Shown here piece by piece: positions 6,488 through 7,993 of a DNA stretch of 7,993 nucleotides. Source of the stretch: Helicobacteraceae bacterium (GTDB lineage: Bacteria; Campylobacterota; Campylobacteria; Campylobacterales; Sulfurimonadaceae). A model generated the notes under the pieces. The model had not been told where the DNA came from. It did not search any database and worked only from the letters and a program-made list of their open reading frames with translations. Position 1 is the stretch's first letter; each line of letters starts with the position of its first letter. The position numbers and the translations under genes were made by a program. Location of the stretch: positions 1-7,993 of the forward strand of contig WFOM01000034.1 of the NCBI GenBank assembly GCA_015488075.1, in the 5' to 3' direction.

Positions 6488-7993
6488 CCACAAGATAGAA
6501 TACACAAAACCGATTGAAAAAAAACTTTTTCTAAAAGCTTCAGACTTTCTTGTGTCGCTTGATACAGAAACTTTTGAGCAAACCCTCGTTTATAAAAACG
6601 AAAATCTTAAAAAAACAGATATAGTGGCTCTTGACAACAGTGGAAAAACATTTGCTTTTTGCTATAACAAAAACATAACTGTTATAGATACAGTCTCCGG
6701 TATGGTTGTAAACAGTATAACACTTAAAGAAGACATACGACAAATACTCTTTGACAAGTATACACTTTACCTGTTTGTGGTTACAAAAAACAGCAGAGTA
6801 TATCAGTTCAGATACAATTCACCAGAAACCATAGCAAGATTTTCATCTTTTAAATATGATACCATCAAAGATATAGCGGTTTTTGAAAACACACTGTTTA
6901 TAGCAACTTTTGAAGGTGTTGTAAAAGTTATAGATTTCAGCAAAAGAAAAATCATATATGAAACCAAAAGCAAATACTCTGCAAACAGGATTTTTGTCGT
7001 TGACAAAGAAAAAGCCGTTATAGGTCTGGTTGGCGGTATAGTTTTGGTTTTGGATATCAAAAACAAACAACTAAACTATATAAACACTCCGTTTAAAACA
7101 CAAATAACAAACATTGTTCCAACCGATATAAAAAATCTTTTTTTAATCGGAAGCAAAGATGATTTTATCACTCTTGTAGATATAAAAGGGTTTGAAGTTG
7201 TAAAAACCAAACTTTTTGAGTTTAAACATGATATAAAACTTGTAACATCAAACAAAAACAATCTGTTCTTTGTTCTAAACGATGATACCATAGAGATAAA
7301 ACACAACCCCTCTTGCACAAACAACAAAGAACAACTACTGAAAAGTTACTATATTTACAAAAAATGTCCGTCATTTTCAGACATAAAACAAGAGTTTTTG
7401 AAACTTTTTTTAAAAGTATCAAAACAGTTTTTTGACAATACAGATACAAACCTGAATGAAGTGTTTAAAGATTTTTTATCTGTGCCGGAATTTAAAAAAG
7501 AGATTGAGAGTCTGTATCTAGCATCAAAAAAATATGAAAGCTTTACGGCACTTGTCAGAGAACAAAAATATCCTCAGGCATACAAAATCATTGAAAAGTA
7601 TCCAAAACTTGCCTACTGTGAAAGTTATAAAATACTTGAAGAAAAATTTGGTGAACTTTTTGCAAAAGCTTTAAAACTTATACAAAAACAACAAATAGAC
7701 AAAGCAAAAGAGCTTATAGGTGCTTTTGTTATGGTTGACAGTAAAAAAGATACGGTTAAACTTCTTCTGGAAAAACGAGAAGAGTTTTTGTATTTTTTAA
7801 AAGCCTGTGAAAACAAAGACTACAAAACTATGTATATAATCTCAAAAAACGATCCAAGATACAAAAAAATATCATGCTACAAAGCTGCAACGGAAGAATT
7901 AAATGAAAACCTAAGAGAAATCAAAAAAGCCATAGACACTCTTGAACTTGAAAAAGCAAAAACAGAACTGATAAAGCTTGACAGATACAGCCA
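6474..7993 (+). CDS. Unrecognised protein: seven-bladed beta-propeller plus helical repeats, 3' end missing
   Basis: An uninterrupted frame of 506 codons plus two bases begins at ATG 6474 and leaves the right edge without a stop. An in-frame TAA at 6462 and the lack of another ATG before codon 78 fix the start, which overlaps the end of recJ by 14 bp. There is no clear ribosome binding site, so coupling to recJ translation is likely. I do not recognise the family. Residues 1-280 are beta-rich, with a recurring hydrophobic strand-Asp-turn pattern at Asp30, Asp72, Arg113, Asp154, Asp194, Asp236 and Lys276, a period near 41 that fits a WD40-like propeller of seven blades. Residues from about 283 are Lys/Glu/Leu-rich and helical; 357-418 and 441-502 align without gaps. 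No signal peptide or membrane segment is visible, so it is probably cytoplasmic. A scaffold or protein-binding role is a guess from the architecture. Confidence 0.9.
   Translation, partial: MIKFNHKIEYTKPIEKKLFLKASDFLVSLDTETFEQTLVYKNENLKKTDIVALDNSGKTFAFCYNKNITVIDTVSGMVVNSITLKEDIRQILFDKYTLYLFVVTKNSRVYQFRYNSPETIARFSSFKYDTIKDIAVFENTLFIATFEGVVKVIDFSKRKIIYETKSKYSANRIFVVDKEKAVIGLVGGIVLVLDIKNKQLNYINTPFKTQITNIVPTDIKNLFLIGSKDDFITLVDIKGFEVVKTKLFEFKHDIKLVTSNKNNLFFVLNDDTIEIKHNPSCTNNKEQLLKSYYIYKKCPSFSDIKQEFLKLFLKVSKQFFDNTDTNLNEVFKDFLSVPEFKKEIESLYLASKKYESFTALVREQKYPQAYKIIEKYPKLAYCESYKILEEKFGELFAKALKLIQKQQIDKAKELIGAFVMVDSKKDTVKLLLEKREEFLYFLKACENKDYKTMYIISKNDPRYKKISCYKAATEELNENLREIKKAIDTLELEKAKTELIKLDRYS
6528..7304 (+). 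other. Predicted seven-bladed beta-propeller domain
   Basis: Blade-closing strand-turn segments recur in the translation: VSLDTET, TVIDTVSG, VYQFRYN, KVIDFSK, LVLDIKN, TLVDIKG and IEIKHN. The key turn positions are residues 30, 72, 113, 154, 194, 236 and 276, steps of 42, 41, 41, 40, 42 and 40. This spacing is what WD40 and similar propellers show. The first and last blades are less certain, and domain edges are approximate. Confidence 0.65.
7542..7727 (+). repeat. Protein-level helical repeat, copy 1
   Basis: Residues 357-418 of the propeller protein, from FTALVREQKYPQAYKII to DKAKELIGAF. Aligned without gaps to copy 2, I count 14 identities in 62 positions, including Tyr366, Tyr370, Pro377, Tyr385-Lys386 and the LysAlaLys of DKAKEL. 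Both ends look like the second helix of a solenoid hairpin. Confidence 0.5.
7794..7979 (+). repeat. Protein-level helical repeat, copy 2
   Basis: Residues 441-502 of the same protein, from FLKACENKDYKTMYII to EKAKTELIKL, 84 residues downstream of copy 1. Shared positions include Tyr450, Tyr454, Pro461, Tyr469-Lys470 and the LysAlaLys of EKAKTEL. The pattern may continue beyond the right edge. Confidence 0.5.

Noticed and set aside
6803..7449. Several minus-strand open frames opposite the right-hand gene
   Set aside because: They are short and overlapping with shadow-like composition. The plus frame is open for 1520 bases and shows a regular repeat pattern.
1..7993. Search for CRISPR repeats, tRNA or rRNA genes, transposases and attachment sites
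   Set aside because: Nothing matching was seen; the window is filled by five genes and one 101-bp promoter gap.

Overview
This window looks like a chromosomal segment from a member of the Campylobacterota (formerly Epsilonproteobacteria). The DNA is AT-rich, isoleucine is written mostly as ATA and arginine mostly as AGA, and a pyrG gene is directly followed by recJ. From memory, the same pyrG-recJ adjacency occurs in Campylobacter jejuni. The genus cannot be fixed by reading alone. Nothing suggests a mobile element, CRISPR array, tRNA or rRNA. Coding density is very high, and the only sizeable gap is about 100 bp.

Layout. (1) Bases 1-2154, + strand: the 3' part of a Suv3-like superfamily 2 RNA helicase. 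Its reading frame is open at the left edge, so the gene starts outside the window. (2) Bases 2165-3160, - strand: a complete glyceraldehyde-3-phosphate dehydrogenase gene, convergent with the helicase across only 10 bp. Its cofactor-site residues suggest NADP use. (3) Bases 3161-3261: a divergent promoter region with an extended -10 for the dehydrogenase and an AT-only dyad plus a T7 run in front of pyrG. (4) Bases 3262-4887, + strand: pyrG, CTP synthase. (5) Bases 4880-6487, + strand: recJ, single-strand 5'-3' exonuclease, overlapping pyrG by 8 bp. (6) Bases 6474-7993, + strand: a large open frame that overlaps recJ by 14 bp and runs off the right edge. It is easily missed because it has no stop codon in the window. 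I read it as a seven-bladed beta-propeller (blade period about 41 residues) followed by an alpha-helical region with an 84-residue internal repeat.

Functionally, pyrG, recJ and the propeller gene look like one overlapping, probably co-transcribed unit joining nucleotide synthesis, DNA repair and a protein of unknown role. The dehydrogenase is transcribed the other way and sits alone, without pgk or tpiA beside it in the window. The helicase probably belongs to a separate unit entering from the left. The genes themselves are mostly housekeeping. The most novel-looking item is the propeller plus helical-repeat protein at the right end, and no defence or mobile system was found.
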